From: Hyalella azteca
Taxonomy: Eukaryota; Arthropoda; Malacostraca; Amphipoda; Hyalellidae
DNA: 64,000 bases
Direction of reading: 5' to 3'
Assembly (NCBI RefSeq): GCF_000764305.2
Contig: NW_025942269.1
Span: 1,367 to 65,366 of the forward strand
Positions within the stretch are counted from its first letter, which is position 1; every line of letters begins with the position of its first letter. Below are positions 31,913 to 44,338 of the stretch, in pieces. The notes below the pieces were generated by a model. It was given only the letters and a program-made list of their open reading frames with translations, was not told the DNA's origin and searched no databases. Made by a program: the position numbers and the translations under genes.

Positions 31913-32827
31913 GGGGTCGGATAACCAAAACTATACATCTTTTTATACGTACGTACAAAAAAATACGTGTAGCGTAAGTACACCCTGATTTTGGCATTAT
32001 TAAAACTTTCGTACGCAAGACTCGTCTGTAAAGCTATTATCAAAACCATCTGGCTAACTGACCAATCAGAGGCTTTGGAGGTTGCCGTGTCAGCGGCACC
32101 AGCGTAGACTGACTAGGGAGCATGCGGAGAAATGTGTTGGACGTTATCCAAATAGCAATACACTTGTTACGATCATTAATCAAAATTTCTTGTAATCGTG
32201 GCGAAAAATTGCACTATTCACATTCAAAATTAGAAGGCTTTGAAAGAGACCTAAACTGTAAAAAATTTTACGAGTTGGAATTGGGACTGTCAGAGAAAGA
32301 AATATGTGTACGGAGCTAAAAGAATGGTTGGCTTGTCAAACTCCATATAATTTTGAAATAATGGAATTTTGAATCCATATTTTTGAATTATTATTTTAGT
32401 GAATCCATACAACTCTTGGACATGAATATCAACATTTGCTTGTAAATTAAAACGCAAGAGGAGAACAAATTAGCTTCTGGCATAAACTCAATTGAAATTT
32501 TTTTCCTTAAAGCACCGTTTAGTACAATCCCTTATCATACCCAAGTCGAATCATAGATTAAATTATATTACAATTCAACTTGTTGATACTAATTTATTAA
32601 TTTCATATTGCTTCAACACTAAAAATTCATACGTAACTCCGCTTACGACACCTTCGAGCAGGCGTACAGTTACGTATAAATTATTGTACCTAGTCTCCCG
32701 CGCAAATGTTTTGATAATACCACAGCTAGAGTTACGTCATCATATCAGCACCTACGCATCACGTGGGCTACCTAGCTGTACATCAAGTGGCTACCTGTAC
32801 GTAGCAACGTTTTAATAAACCGGCACC
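31913..32827. mobile_element. MITE family 1, full-length copy, opposite orientation
   Basis: Ends GGGGTCGGATAACCAAAAC and CGTTTTAATAAACCGGCACC; the internal CAAAACCATCTGGCTAACTG matches 7,240-7,275 inverted. It lies in the part of the left arm missing from the right arm. Confidence 0.75.
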
Positions 32828-34200
32828 ATGTTCACGCTGGTGAGTAGAGTGTGCAGCGTTCCCTCCCGGCTTTTTTTAGATCAGCGTTTGCAGTTGCAGT
32901 GGCCAATAATTCGTATCGTGAGTTTTTAAAATGCCAAATTTTATTTTCAGCTACCTGTCTTTCATTTCGATTTATTAGGTGCCACCGTGGAACCTTACTC
33001 GATTTTTTTCAGAGTGGCGGAAAAGCGTATTGTCCGATAGTTTGGAATGACGTCTTTCTATTTTTATACTGCTGTGAAGTGCTGTGACGGTACTAGGCAG
33101 TAACTGACGCAACGCCCGTGGCTTGGATATAATTTATATAATTATATAATTACTAGGCAGTAACTGACGCAACGCCCATGGCTTGGAAATAATTTATGCA
33201 ATTTTATAATTACTAGGCATGAACTGACGCAACGCCCGTGGCTTGGATATAATTTATATAATTACTAGGCATGAACTGACGCAACGCCCGTGGCTTGGAA
33301 ATAATTTATGTCTTTCTTCGTGTTGCTTGGAATAACGCTGGCATATTCCTCAATAGCGTTTTGCTCGTTGCTTTTATGATTTTAGGGTTAACTTTCAATT
33401 TATTCTTTCGTGCATTTGTTGGTTATTTCTACCTATACTGTACGTACCTGGTTCTCAACTGAATAAGGAAGAAAGAAAGAAGTCTAGTTTTCCTCATTGG
33501 TCGAATGCAACAATAACTGACGCTGGATTTTTGAAGGGCGAACAGGCAGCTCAAATCCCGTCAAGGCTCAATGGAGAGGACAAGCGGATGTGTCGAGGCT
33601 GACTTCGTCAGTCGTTGACACTCAAGGCCTCGAGGGTCATGTTTTGCATTGATGAGTACATGTAAAATTCACCAAACGTGACCATTTTATTAGTTAAGCA
33701 ATAGGCTCTTACTATTGTCCGGCTAGTGAATTTATGTAGCATTTATAGTAAGGGTAGTATTTACGTGAGTAGGCCACCTGATGGGCTTCAAAATAAATAA
33801 TTTGGGGACCGCACACAGAAATAAATGCACTTCAAATTTATTTCTATAAATAATAAAAATTATATATCTCCCAATAACCTGCAAGCCAAACGAGTTCGGG
33901 TGCGGTATCTATGCCTCCCTACGTCAGTTAGATGCAATAAAACATTACAGTGCCTCGGCGGGGAAGGCGAAATTTACTTGCCCAGGTGAGAGAACCCATG
34001 ACAGAACTCATTATAACATTTAGTTGATGATTTTTCCCAATATGTAGTGAGAAAATCTGGGCAATCTGCGCAAGCTGAATTTAAATTTATGTTCAATAAA
34101 TGCTATAAATTTAATAATTTCTAGCTACCCGAATAAACCTTGAAAGTTGAAACTGTTTCACTATCGCGTACAAATTTAATGAGTAGGCAATATGTGTAGA
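32828..34200. other. Left-arm-only insertion, no gene
   Basis: Sequence between the MITE and the point where arm similarity resumes (about 34,200, GATTGTCAGAAACCAT). The right arm joins these points directly near 46,105. Contains a 60-bp tandem repeat; otherwise nothing was recognised. Confidence 0.6.
33091..33312. repeat. 60-bp tandem repeat, about 3.7 units
   Basis: TACTAGGCAGTAACTGACGC starts at 33,091, 33,151, 33,211 and 33,263 (last period 52); each unit carries AACGCCCGTGGCTTGG and then AT-rich bases. Confidence 0.9.
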
Positions 34201-35786
34201 AGCTCTACCGCAACACGGTGATTGTCAGAAACCATCTCCTATTGAAACATCATCAAAGTATTCGATGGAAGCATGTCTTTGTTGGCCCATTACTGGAATT
34301 CAATTTTCCTAAGAAAATGAGTGGACATCAGCACCTACGTCCAATTTCGTCCAAATTTTGGCGGAAGGAAAATTGCGATATTGTTCTAATTTTTTTTTTG
34401 TGGCCGGTGGCCCGGGATCCAGTGGCTCTTTGTTACGTGATCGAGGCAGTTCGATTATTGCAATTTACTCGTCTAATATTTTTTTTGTTGAAAATTCAGA
34501 AAGAGGGCGCGACGTTTTAATTATGTTGGAAATAGCTTAAGAATAAAAATGGAACCAGTTTCCAATGCTACTTGCAAGTCGTGCACGACGATTACCGTTT
34601 CAGCGTTCAACTAATAACGTTGCGGTAGTCACCTGTATAGCAAGAAAATTTAGCGAATGAAAAGCATAAATGTTCATTTAATTTACATTATTCATTAGGC
34701 ATTGCAGTAAAATCAGTTTGATCCTGAACATGTTGCTGTATGTTGGGAGGATTCCTTGAATCAATCTCTATTTCTATCTTGGAAGAAGTTGGCTCTTTAA
34801 CTACAGAGGATTGCGACATCGACTTAGCCATTCACCTATAGGCAAAGAATTTAGCGTATACCATTTCCTATTGCAGTATTTTATCCCTAAGAGATAAGCT
34901 CCTCAATTATGGAGTCACTAAAAATAAAATTCAGGTCTCAGTTCAACATTGAGCAAAATTTAAGAGCGGCAGTTTCGGCGTAGAAATCAAATTTTGGGAA
35001 GGCTCATGTAAAGCAGGCTCATTGCCGTTATTAATTCAAGGAAAAATGACCGTGTTTTGTTCCTCAAAAAAGTGTAGGAGCACTATTATATCATTTGCCT
35101 ACTGCAGTTTTTTAATTCAAATTAATTAAAACAAAATTATTTTTGTATTCGCGGCATAAACCCAGAGTCATTTGATGTTATTGATTTCGATCAATTTAAA
35201 TATTTATTGGTACATGAAGTTAGTGTTGGTGCAATAAAGTTGAAAAGTAAAAAGTTGTGCGGTAAAAGTTGAAAAGTAATTTTTCAATGTTACGTGTTGG
35301 TCCATTACGGACAGAAGAGACATGAAAATTCTTTCTGTTTCTCAGAAGAGCACGGGCTAGCAAAAAATTGAAACCACTGGCTTTGATGCTGTTTTTTACC
35401 CGGTACTCATCTTAGTGGCGGTAGTTCGTTAGGTTTAGCTCGAAATTAGTAATAATCTTCATCTATTTCTGTTATATAGAGGTCAAATGACGGAGGGACG
35501 AGGCAAGGGCTCATAAGGAAAATTTACTAATTTTGAATATTTATGATAAAACAATTAAACAAGAAATTGTTGCGTTGGAATAACCAGATATATGATAATA
35601 ACGGAAGCAGATTTTCAAATTGAATTACTTGAAATCTCGTTGTTTGAAATCAACATACAAAATACCTGCCATCATCGTATGAATTTGGAAACAAATTGTA
35701 AAAATACTTTGTATTTTGTCAGCATTATCCGGCTTGTAATACTAGTACCGGTCGTGGGACGTGAATCAGACCAGAGTTCATCATCA
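34201..35786. other. Arm sequence, no gene
   Basis: Mirrored at 44,050-46,100. Open frames here are short and not conserved between the arms, so I call none of them coding. Confidence 0.5.
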
Positions 35787-35945
35787 TTTATATCACTGAA
35801 TCAAAATTCGGGGACCGCCGAGGCTCCGGTCGAAGAGTCGCAACACTCGACGCAAAGTTGTTCCGGGTCTGCTTAATTGGTCACACGATAGAAATCAGCT
35901 TCTGGTTAGAATCTTCTTTCCGTCTTTATTATAGGTGAATAAAAT
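35787..35945. repeat. Interspersed repeat R3, left-arm copy
   Basis: AAAATTCGGGGACCGCCGAG ... GTCTGCTTAATTGG ... CAGCTTCTGGTTAGAATC; matches 12,106-12,245 and the mirror copy 43,905-44,045. Confidence 0.7.
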
Positions 35946-36249
35946 ACTCATATATCACAAATTCATTGGTTAATAATCCTTATTTCTTGTTCTTTTCATT
36001 CAGTGAAATGAACAATGTTATCGGAAACGCAGTAATTCTAAAAACCAACGTGAAAAATAATGGCAACTATCTAAGATGCTGCAGAGTGTCTTCATAATAT
36101 ATGACTATGTTAGAAATATTAATTTTTTGCTTGGACACATATTAAGCTCCGTTGCTTTTCTCAAATGTAAATAATTAATTTGAATCAATAGAATGGATAT
36201 AATTGTCATATAAGGTGCGTTTTTTCAGAGTCAGCGCCGTTTTCAAATT

Positions 36250-36720
36250 CAGCGGGAGCGCTACGACCGCCGTTCCATGCATGTGCATCGTGAAGCTACA
36301 TCTGTTGGGAAGCCAAGTACGCCATTACGGAATCATCGGCTCGAGTCTACATCTGCTTACATGATTTCAAAAAGCCTCCACCTGTTGAGAATTCCACCGA
36401 CTGGAAAGTGCATGCGTTTCAAATCAGTTGTCATTCATCGACAAATTAGTGAAGTAAGTGAATGGTGAAAAGAGATGGAATGGTGCGAGATTGGGTAAGG
36501 GCCTTGAAAGATGGCCGCGCCGCAAACATTCATGATAAACGTAGTGCTAGACCTTCAATCATTATTGATGATCTGATTTATAAAGTTGACTTCGAAATTA
36601 AAAATAAAGAACGATTTCCTTCTTTGCTGAAAAGTTTCCTGCTTTCTTAAGAAGGGCACGTTTTAGCAAGTTCAGAGAAGCAAGCTTCTCTGACGATGGC
36701 ATACAAAAGCTAGTCCCAAG
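36250..36720 (+). pseudogene. Mariner-type transposase N-terminal remnant (left arm)
   Basis: HRQISEVSEW, then RDGMVRDWVRALKDGRAANI, ARPSIIIDDLIYKVDFEI and NKERF. The pattern GMVRxWVRxFKDGRTxxHDEERSGRPS is typical of the helix-turn-helix part of mariner-family transposases. A stop after SEW and the end at 36,650 break it, and the DDE domain is missing. A more decayed mirror copy is at 43,140-43,620. Confidence 0.6.
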
Positions 36721-37279
36721 ATACGATAAATGACTCAATATTAATTATGTAGTGAAGTAAAGTACGACCATTCAAGTGATTAAATAAGGTTTTTGGAAAA
36801 AAATTTACCTGTTTGTTTTTACTTTGAAAACATGCCTCGTTGAATCGCATCATTTTGCGATATGGCAAACTGATGTCAAATGTATCATTATTAAATAAAT
36901 TGATGTTTACAAAGCGTATATAATTAATGAAGTTATTAACTGATTTAAATTCGACTCCATGGTTGACATGCACAGAAAGTCATTATGTCTTAACGTTTAA
37001 ATTCCAGATTGAAACGCTTAATAATAGTGTTAAAATCATTGAATATTAACTAATAGAAAATATGAAAAAATTATAGAAATGCTCAGGTCAGAAATATCAT
37101 GAATATTGTTGAATGCCGTAAACGTATAATAAGACATTGTAACAGTTGGTAATTATGTAAAATAATTATTTTTAATAGGCATTTCATAGACTACCCATGC
37201 ATGTTGTTGTTGTTGGTTGCGACCGTCACGCACGCCGGGGGGGAGGCTCTGGTGGGGGGGGGCGGGGGGCTGGAACCGG

Positions 37280-37451
37280 NNNNNNNNNNNNNNNNNNNNN
37301 NNNNNNNNNNNNNNNNNNNNNNNNNNNNNNNNNNNNNNNNNNNNNNNNNNNNNNNNNNNNNNNNNNNNNNNNNNNNNNNNNNNNNNNNNNNNNNNNNNNN
37401 NNNNNNNNNNNNNNNNNNNNNNNNNNNNNNNNNNNNNNNNNNNNNNNNNNN
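37280..37451. other. Assembly gap (172 N)
   Basis: Flanked by G-rich sequence (GGGGGGGGCGGGGGG to the left), a likely cause of the gap. Frames drawn across it are meaningless. Confidence 0.99.
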
Positions 37452-37452
37452 T

Positions 37453-38463
37453 GGCGTGGGCCTGGATGGAAATGCTAATTTCCAAGTTAAGATCTGGCAG
37501 CCGGGGGTCTGTTGGATCACGTGCCCTGATGTCATCCCGTTGCTCAATGAGCAACCGGGTGCCAGGGTTGACCGAGGGGGAGAAGTCCTTGCGGAAGCCG
37601 GCAGGGATATGCTGTCTGGCTGCAGCGATCAGGATTTCCCTCAAGGTCGACTCGCCGCCACACGAGATGGGGGGAGGGACCGTCTGGAGAGCCGCTTCAA
37701 TGGCTGCCGTGTAGGCGGGCCAGTCAGCTTTTTTGAAGTTGACGTAAGAGCGGGCAGCTCGGGGGGTCGAAGAGTCGACGGAGGAAGGGAGGTGAATCAG
37801 AATGGGCAGGTGGTCCGAGTTCAGGGCAACTTGAGGGGTCCAGGAGGTGTCGAGGAGAAGGTGATCGCTGATGATTGCGAGGTCCGGAGAGGAGGGTGGG
37901 CCGTGTGAGGGGCGGCGGGTATGGGAATCCTAGTTGAGGAAGGCGAGGGAGGAATTGGCAACGATATCGTCGACTGCGGCTCCACGCGCTGCGGCTCTCT
38001 GGTCGTCCGTGTGGGAGAACCAGGAAGGGTGATGGGCGTTAAAGTCGCCAACTATCAGACAGTCGCCCGGTAAGGAGACTATGTCCGACAGTTCCGGGGA
38101 ATATCCCGCGGGGTAGGAGGAGGCCGGTGGGATATAAACATTAATGATGCGGAGAGGGGAACCATTGACAGGAATGGAGATTGCCATAGCCTCCATGGTG
38201 GTGTCGCCATGTAGGAGGGGAGAGATGTCTTGCCCGGTGAACGAGACATCGTGGCGAATCAGAATGAGGAGACCGCCACCGTGACCGCGGGGGCGGTCTT
38301 TGCGCTCCAGCGCATATCCGGGGAAAGAGGAGGGGGGCGGGATGCAGCTGATAGTTTGGTCTCTTGTAGGCAAGCTACCGCCACGTCGTTCTTGGCGAGG
38401 TAGGTAGCCAGTTCAACCGCACTGGATTGAATCCCGTTGCAGTTGAACTGGAGGACGCAAAGG
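37453..38463 (-). pseudogene. APE-type endonuclease domain of the LINE
   Basis: Motifs in order: LQFNCNGIQSS and LQETKL (38,463-38,350), a frameshift in a C-rich run near 38,330-38,345, GYALERKDRPRGHGGGLLIL, VGDFNAHHPSWF, a single in-frame TAG at 37,930 and PDLAIISDHLLLD, NSDHLPILIHL. These are the metal-binding and catalytic blocks of APE endonucleases that nick the insertion target. The frame continues to the gap edge (AARQHIPAGF). Two breaks make it non-functional. Confidence 0.8.
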
Positions 38464-39780
38464 TGGGCGGGGGCCTACAAGGGTGGGGGGGGAGGGGGGA
38501 GGTGGGGGGGCGAGGGGGAGGAGGGTCTGGCTGGGGGCGGGACAGACCGTCTGTACGTAGGGCAGATCCAATCTTCGGTGTAGAGTCTGATGTAGCGCAG
38601 GCCGGAACATCGCTTATGGATATTGGCACCGCACCAGGTGCACCAGAATGAATGTCCACTCCACGTGACTGGTAGGGAGCAGACCGATCAGGGGGGGTGC
38701 GGTCCAGGGTTGGGGTGTATACCCTGGGCCAGGAGAAGAAGAACGAGCAGGAAGAAGAGATGGAAGGAGAGCAGGGCACAAGGAGCCCCTAGGAAGATAG
38801 GCGGCCAAAGATGTGGGTAGGGGGAAGAGGAGGCCGAGGTGCCCCTGCCCTTAGCAGAAAAAAGTGAGGAGCCTCCGTCCGGTAGCGATCCGGGCGGGGG
38901 GGCCTCTGCCGTTTGGCCTGGCCCACGTGAAAGCCGGGTAACCGGCCGACTCGTAGGTCAGGGTACCCCCACGACAAAGACGCGGCAGAGATCGGGGGCT
39001 ACCCATGCATAGACAATATGGGTAGTCTTTAATTGAAGGGCATCACGAGATGCGACTATCACAAACATGCAAGTTGTGGATATCAAGGTATATGCATGAC
39101 TAAATAAACATTTTTTTCTCATTGAAGCGGCTTCTAAATAATGGCTCGAGCCAATAATTATATTTCCGGGTAATAAAATCCCCAATATATTTCCGCTGTC
39201 AGGCCGCAAACTCACAAGAAATGTTGACAAACACATATAAGATGGGACATTATACTTTGTTGAGGACCATAGAGCAAAAAGTAGTGGAAATTTTCACTTG
39301 TCTTATCTTGATCCTGCAAATTGGACTATAGGCAGGGTTGGGATGCTCGGAAATGAGGTTTCATATAATTTTAAATGTACGACGTTACGAAAAAACATCA
39401 TTAATTATCTAGTAAAAATAAGTGTTTTGCATGAACCACTTCTTTTTTAATTGAGATTTTGGAATGAATTCAGTACAAACATAGGGTATTACAAAACACC
39501 TACAAAAGTAAAACTTACATTTAAAAAAAATTCTACGTCCTGATGAATTCGATAGTTTGTATGGTGATTGCTAGACCCTCATTGCAGACGATGAGAGCCT
39601 CAGCTGTCGCCTGTATTGCACCAAAATCGTCATGCGGTGTAAAAAAACATCCACAATACTTCAACTTAAGTGATAATCATGCTAATCAATTATATAAATC
39701 ACAAGAATAAGAATAGCGATAAGAGAAGCACACTTAGCATGTCACTTCAAAAAAGTTGTATAAAATAAAACACGTAAATC

Positions 39781-41213
39781 AATGCAGTGAAAACTAAATC
39801 TCGATGATAAAACGAGTTATCGCGAAGTTGTTTTTTGGCTTTCGCATGATCGTCATATCGGAGCCGGTTACGGGATGGATAGAGTAGTTTATAGATAAAG
39901 TTCATAAACTACTGAACCTTTACATCTGTAATTCACAGTAACTGTTCTAATTTGGATTAACTTAATTTTTCAAGTTGATGAAATATCTTAATAATTCGTG
40001 ACTGTTGAAGTATGCATAATTAATTAGGAAGCAATTCTGCCCAGTCATATGTAACTCGTATATTCGATGCGGGAATATAAAATATATTGAAATTCAGGTT
40101 AATAAGGCGAACAGGATTCTAGTTTTGAAAAGAATATTTTTTACACCGGTCCAATGAAGATACTATACATATATAATTGTGCTACTCATTAAAAAATGCT
40201 TATGATCACTGGTAAAGTATTTGCCGTTAGTGGGGGTGGCAAATATTTTATACCTCGAATTCCGGGCTAGAAATTGGAAGGAAAATTATGAATTTTTATT
40301 CTTATAAATCAATTCCATCGAAATTTTCAATTAGTACTGCTGAAAATGAGACGAAATTAACCCGATATTTGAAGTAATTGCCTCTACCACTATCGGCTAA
40401 TACTTTCCTCGTATACCTTGAGCTACACTTTACATCCTTGCGACATTGCCTGGTGGCCCTGACTTGAGATTTTATCAAAGGTGCTTTGAGGAGAGCAATC
40501 AAGTCACCTCGGGGTTTGACAACAACGTCAAACCCCGAATTATACACAGCTACGGCCCCTTCAAAAAAGGAGTTCTCCGAGAATCTGGTATGATCTACAA
40601 ATTTTGCTTCAAAGAAGGTTGTAGACTTCCTCATATTTTGGACTACATTAGAGTAATTGGAGTAACTTCAACGACATTGAGCAGTTATTTTCCTGCCACA
40701 TGAGACAAGCTCGCAACCAAACCAGGTCTCAAAGTATTTCGATTGCGCAAGTTCATCATGAATTCAACAGGTTCCGTAACACCCTTGACAACAACTTCCA
40801 CTGTGCTCGAGGAGCCCACCAGCTTCGTCATGTTGCAGTGGCCCGACATATTCGACCCACGATAGCTGAAGCCTTCATCTCTACGAATTGGACTCCAGCT
40901 ATCCATCTCATAACTACCTGATTTTCTGAACCTTAAGATTGTTTCGGAATTATTTTCACTGTTCCAATGTTGTATCTTATTTACGTGTATCATGTACTTA
41001 TTTCCGCCTAAATTTCAGTTTTCAATGCTTCCTGTAACTTGAAAATGAATGTTGTCACATTCGAAACGTCGTTAATAAATTAAATTACTTCATTGAAACT
41101 GCATTTTATCAACCAACGACATCTGAAGAATATTGTTCGACCTTGAAAATTGTACACAATGAATTATCTGGTCATTAACAACTCGAGTTTAAATATATAT
41201 ATTTTATACGATT
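39781..41213. other. Spacer of the inverted duplication, no intact gene
   Basis: Not mirrored. AT-rich left part; 40,300-40,930 has moderately open frames on both strands without recognisable homology. Contains the hairpin at 40,509-40,538. Confidence 0.5.
40509..40538. repeat. Perfect 12-bp hairpin
   Basis: TCGGGGTTTGAC, loop AACAAC, GTCAAACCCCGA. Confidence 0.9.
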
Positions 41214-41248
41214 CCTCCCTTCCCCCCATTATAACGAGGGAAGGGAGG
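41214..41248. repeat. Perfect 11-bp hairpin, pyrimidine/purine arms
   Basis: CCTCCCTTCCC, a 13-base loop, GGGAAGGGAGG, in the spacer of the inverted duplication. Confidence 0.9.
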
Positions 41249-41498
41249 GTGCATTTTTTAACGCACTTTCCAGACTCGGCCGTGTCTGTCCCGAAGCTAT
41301 TAGGTATCAAATACGCGTGCCCCACATCGCCCCACGGTTATCAGGGTATAGACCGGATTCTAATCAGGCGCTCATTTCCCTCGTACAACCAGAACCTAGA
41401 GCGGACATAGAGCCGCTATTTTACGTGCTAGGCGAGCTTGGGTCGTCCTTGTTCCAGCGAATGACAGGAATCAAAATTTGTATAGGGTTGTCATGCGC

Positions 41499-41696
41499 TG
41501 CAACAAAGTCCGTCTGCAGGTGAAGGAAGTTGAGCGATTGATCATCGAAGCCAAAAAATTCGAGGAAGATGATAAGAGGAAGGAGAAGCTTTCAGGTACT
41601 CGAAATGAATTTGAGACTCTTTGTGTTGAGCTAAAAGCCTTGATTAGTGAGTACAGGAACAAAGATCTCGACGACATGGGCCTGAAAAATTCTTAG
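41499..41696 (+). pseudogene. C-terminal lid fragment of canonical Hsp70
   Basis: CNKVRLQVKEVERLIIEAKK, FEEDDKRKEKLSGTRNEFET, LCVELKALI and a stop at 41,696. Compare NKGRLKEEDIERMIVEM in copy B and the usual lid pattern EAEKxxxEDxxxRxxxxxxNxLE. It keeps lid helices that copies A and B have lost, but has no ATPase or SBD before it. It sits alone in the spacer of the inverted duplication. Confidence 0.8.
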
Positions 41697-42599
41697 GCTT
41701 CTGTTGGGATACTGAGTAGTGACTGGATGAAAACGAACAGGCAACGTATATGCTGAGTACCGGTCACGTTACGATGATTTTTTGAAAGCCAAAAATCAAC
41801 TTCTCGATTACTAGTTTTATCACCGAAGTTTAGTTTTCTCCGCCTGGCTTCATGTGTTGTACTTAAAACAACTTTTGTGAAGTAAAATGCTAAGTGTGAT
41901 TCTCTTATCGCTACTCATATTCTAGTGATTCATATAATTTATTAGCGTGATTATCACCTAATTAAGTTGAAGTATTGTGGATGATTTTGATACACCGCAT
42001 GACGATTTTGGTGCAATATACTCTCGATAGCTGAGGTTCTCATCGTCAAAAGTGAGTCTCTAGCTGTCAACTTACAAAATATCGGATTCGTCAGGACGTA
42101 GAAAATATTTTTTTATCGAAGTTATACTTCTGCAGTTGTTTCTTAATACCCTATATTTGTGCTAAAGTCATTTCGAAATCTCAATTAAAAAGAAGAGGTT
42201 TACTCAAAACCGTTATTTTCACTAGATAATTAATTAATGATCTTCATTCGTAACGTCGTACCTTAATTAAAATTAGCTGAAACCTCATTTCCGAACATCC
42301 AAACCTTGCCACTAGTCTAATTCGCAGGATAGAAAAAAAACAAGCGAAAATTTTACTCTCTGGTCCTCAACGAAGTTTATTGTCCTATCTTATATGTGAT
42401 TGTCAACATTTCTTGTGTGCTCGCGGCCTGGCACCGGAAATATATTGGGGCTCATATTACATGGAGAAATAATAGTTGGTTCAAGCCATTGTTTAGAGGT
42501 CGCTTCTATGAGAAGTTAATGTATATCATTCAGCTACTTTGAGATCCTGCTCGTGCAGGTTCGTGAAAGTCGCATCTCGTGATCCCCTTCAATTCAAGA

Positions 42600-42634
42600 C
42601 TACCCATATTGTCTATGCATGGGTAGTCTGTGAA
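42600..42634. repeat. Palindrome and unoccupied LINE target site
   Basis: GACTACCCA-TATTGTCTATGCA-TGGGTAGTC: nine-base arms. The mirror copy of this palindrome on the left is the site split by the LINE (37,191 / 39,010). Confidence 0.85.
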
Positions 42635-43139
42635 ATGCCTATTGAAGTTCATTTTTTACACACTACTAACTGTCACAACTTTCTCCTATACGTTTACGGC
42701 ATTCAACAGTATTCTTGAAACTTTCTTAACTGATAATTTTATTATTTCTATATTTTTACTAGTTAATATTCAATATTGTTAATAATATAATTTAGCGTTT
42801 TACGCAGGAATTTAAATGTTAGCCATCATGACTTTTTTGTATGCCAACCGTGAACTCGAATTCAGATCAATTAATGACTATTAATTATATGCACGCGGTA
42901 AACATTTCTTTCCTGAATTATGATATATTTGACATTAGTTTGCTCTTTCACATATATGATGCGATTCAATGAGATGTGTTTTTAAAGTACTTCTTGGCAT
43001 CAAAAACAGGCAAGTTTTTTTCCAAAATATAATTTATGCACTTGAATGGTTATTCTCCACTCTACATAATTATTATATGCTACTACTCCATCAAATATTG
43101 AATCATTTATCACATCTTGGGTCCTGCTTTTGTATGCCA

Positions 43140-43620
43140 TCGTCTAAGAAGCTCGCTCCCTGATTTGAAAATTTCGTAACAACGTGCCCTTCTTAAGTCA
43201 GCACGAAACTTTTCAGCTGAGGAGGAAATCATCTTTATTTTTCACATCAAAGACAACTTTTTAAATCAGATCATCGATAATGATTGAATTCCAATCACTT
43301 CGCTCATCATGAATTCTTGCTCGGTCATCTTTCAAGGCCGAAACACAATCCCGCGCCGTTCCATCATTGATAATGTTTTCACCATTCACTTACTTCACTG
43401 AATTGGCTATGAATGCCAACTGATTTGAAACGCACACACTTTGGCATTCTAGCAGGTGGAGGCATTTTGAAATCATGTAAACAGATGTAGACTTGATCCG
43501 ATAGTTCCGTAATGGCGTCCGTGGCTTCCCAACAGATGTAGCTACATGGCGCACATGAATGACACCGCGGCCGTAGCTGTAGCTAAATTTGGAAAGTCAC
43601 TGACTCTGAAGAAAACGTCC
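43140..43620 (-). pseudogene. Mariner-type transposase remnant (right arm)
   Basis: Mirror of 36,250-36,720; the minus strand keeps FKSVGIHSQFSEVSEW and then many stops and shifts, more decayed than the left copy. Confidence 0.5.
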
Positions 43621-43904
43621 CGTATATGACAATTACATCCATTCTATAGATGCATATTAATTATTCACATTTGAGAAAAACAACGGAGCTTGTGATGCAT
43701 TCAATCAAAAAATTAATATTCTTATCATTATCAAATATTATGAAGAAATTCAGGTTCTTATTTAGTTGCCGTTATTTCTCGCATTAGTTTTAGAATTACT
43801 ACGGTTCCGATACATTGTTAATTTTATTGAATGAAAGAAGAAATATCGATTGATTTGCCAATGAATTTATGATATACGAACATTTTATTCACGTATAATA
43901 AAGA

Positions 43905-44045
43905 CGTTAAGGAGATTCTAACCAGAAGCTGATTATGATCGGTTGGTCAGGCAGACCCAGAATAACTGCGCCGAGTGTTGCGACTCTTCGACCGTAGCCT
44001 AGGCGGTCCCCGAATTTTGATTCAGTGATATGAATAATGATGAAC
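43905..44045. repeat. Interspersed repeat R3, right-arm copy
   Basis: Inverse of 35,787-35,945 (GCGGTCCCCGAATTTTGATT; GATTCTAACCAGAAGCTG). Confidence 0.7.
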
Positions 44046-44338
44046 TCTAGTCTGATCCACGCCACTTGTCTAAAACTAGTGTTACAACCCGGATTATGCT
44101 GACAAAATACTGACTATCTTTACCATTGTGTCCAAATCCATATGATGCTGGCAGTAATTTTATATATTGCTTTCAAACAACCTGATTTCAAACGATTTAT
44201 ATTGATGACATCACTCCGTTATTATCATGTATAGGGTTATTCAAACACAAAAATTTGTTGTTTAAATATTTCATCGTGGATATTCAAAGTAAGTAGTTTT
44301 CCTGAGTCCTTGCCTCGTCCCTCCGTCATTTGACTTCT

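Larger units (their letters stand above)
37203..38998 (-). mobile_element. APE-type non-LTR retrotransposon (LINE), truncated, with assembly gap
   Basis: A GC-rich island in AT-rich DNA, bounded by a 12-base target duplication CTACCCATGCAT (37,191-37,202 and 38,999-39,010). The right arm has the unoccupied site at 42,603-42,634. The minus strand gives a proline-rich 5' part, then the endonuclease domain, then the gap and a short 3' end with CAACCAACAACAAC. No reverse transcriptase is visible; it is either deleted or its loss is hidden in the gap. Confidence 0.85.
27181..39780. repeat. Left arm of a giant inverted duplication
   Basis: Mirrors 41,880-50,430. Matching landmarks, left to right against right to left: ACCGCAAACTGACCGAAAAG (27,190 / 50,410), CTCCATACCTATTG (27,340 / 50,263), MITE 2 (28,030 / 49,584), Hsp70 copies (29,624 / 48,368), the GTATGATAATGGTATGTTGACC site (31,850 / 46,115), GAAAATGAGTGGACATC-type sequence (34,315 / 46,055), R3 (35,800 / 44,000), mariner-type remnant (36,400 / 43,420), CATTTCATAGACTACCCATG (37,180 / 42,640), GATGCGACTATC (39,050 / 42,575), AGCGATAAGAGAA (39,715 / 41,910). 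About 4.1 kb of later insertions explain the longer left arm. Confidence 0.9.

Noticed and set aside
37153..37908. Long frames spanning the N run on both strands
   Set aside because: The gap bases cannot be translated; only the endonuclease frame on the minus strand has recognisable motifs.
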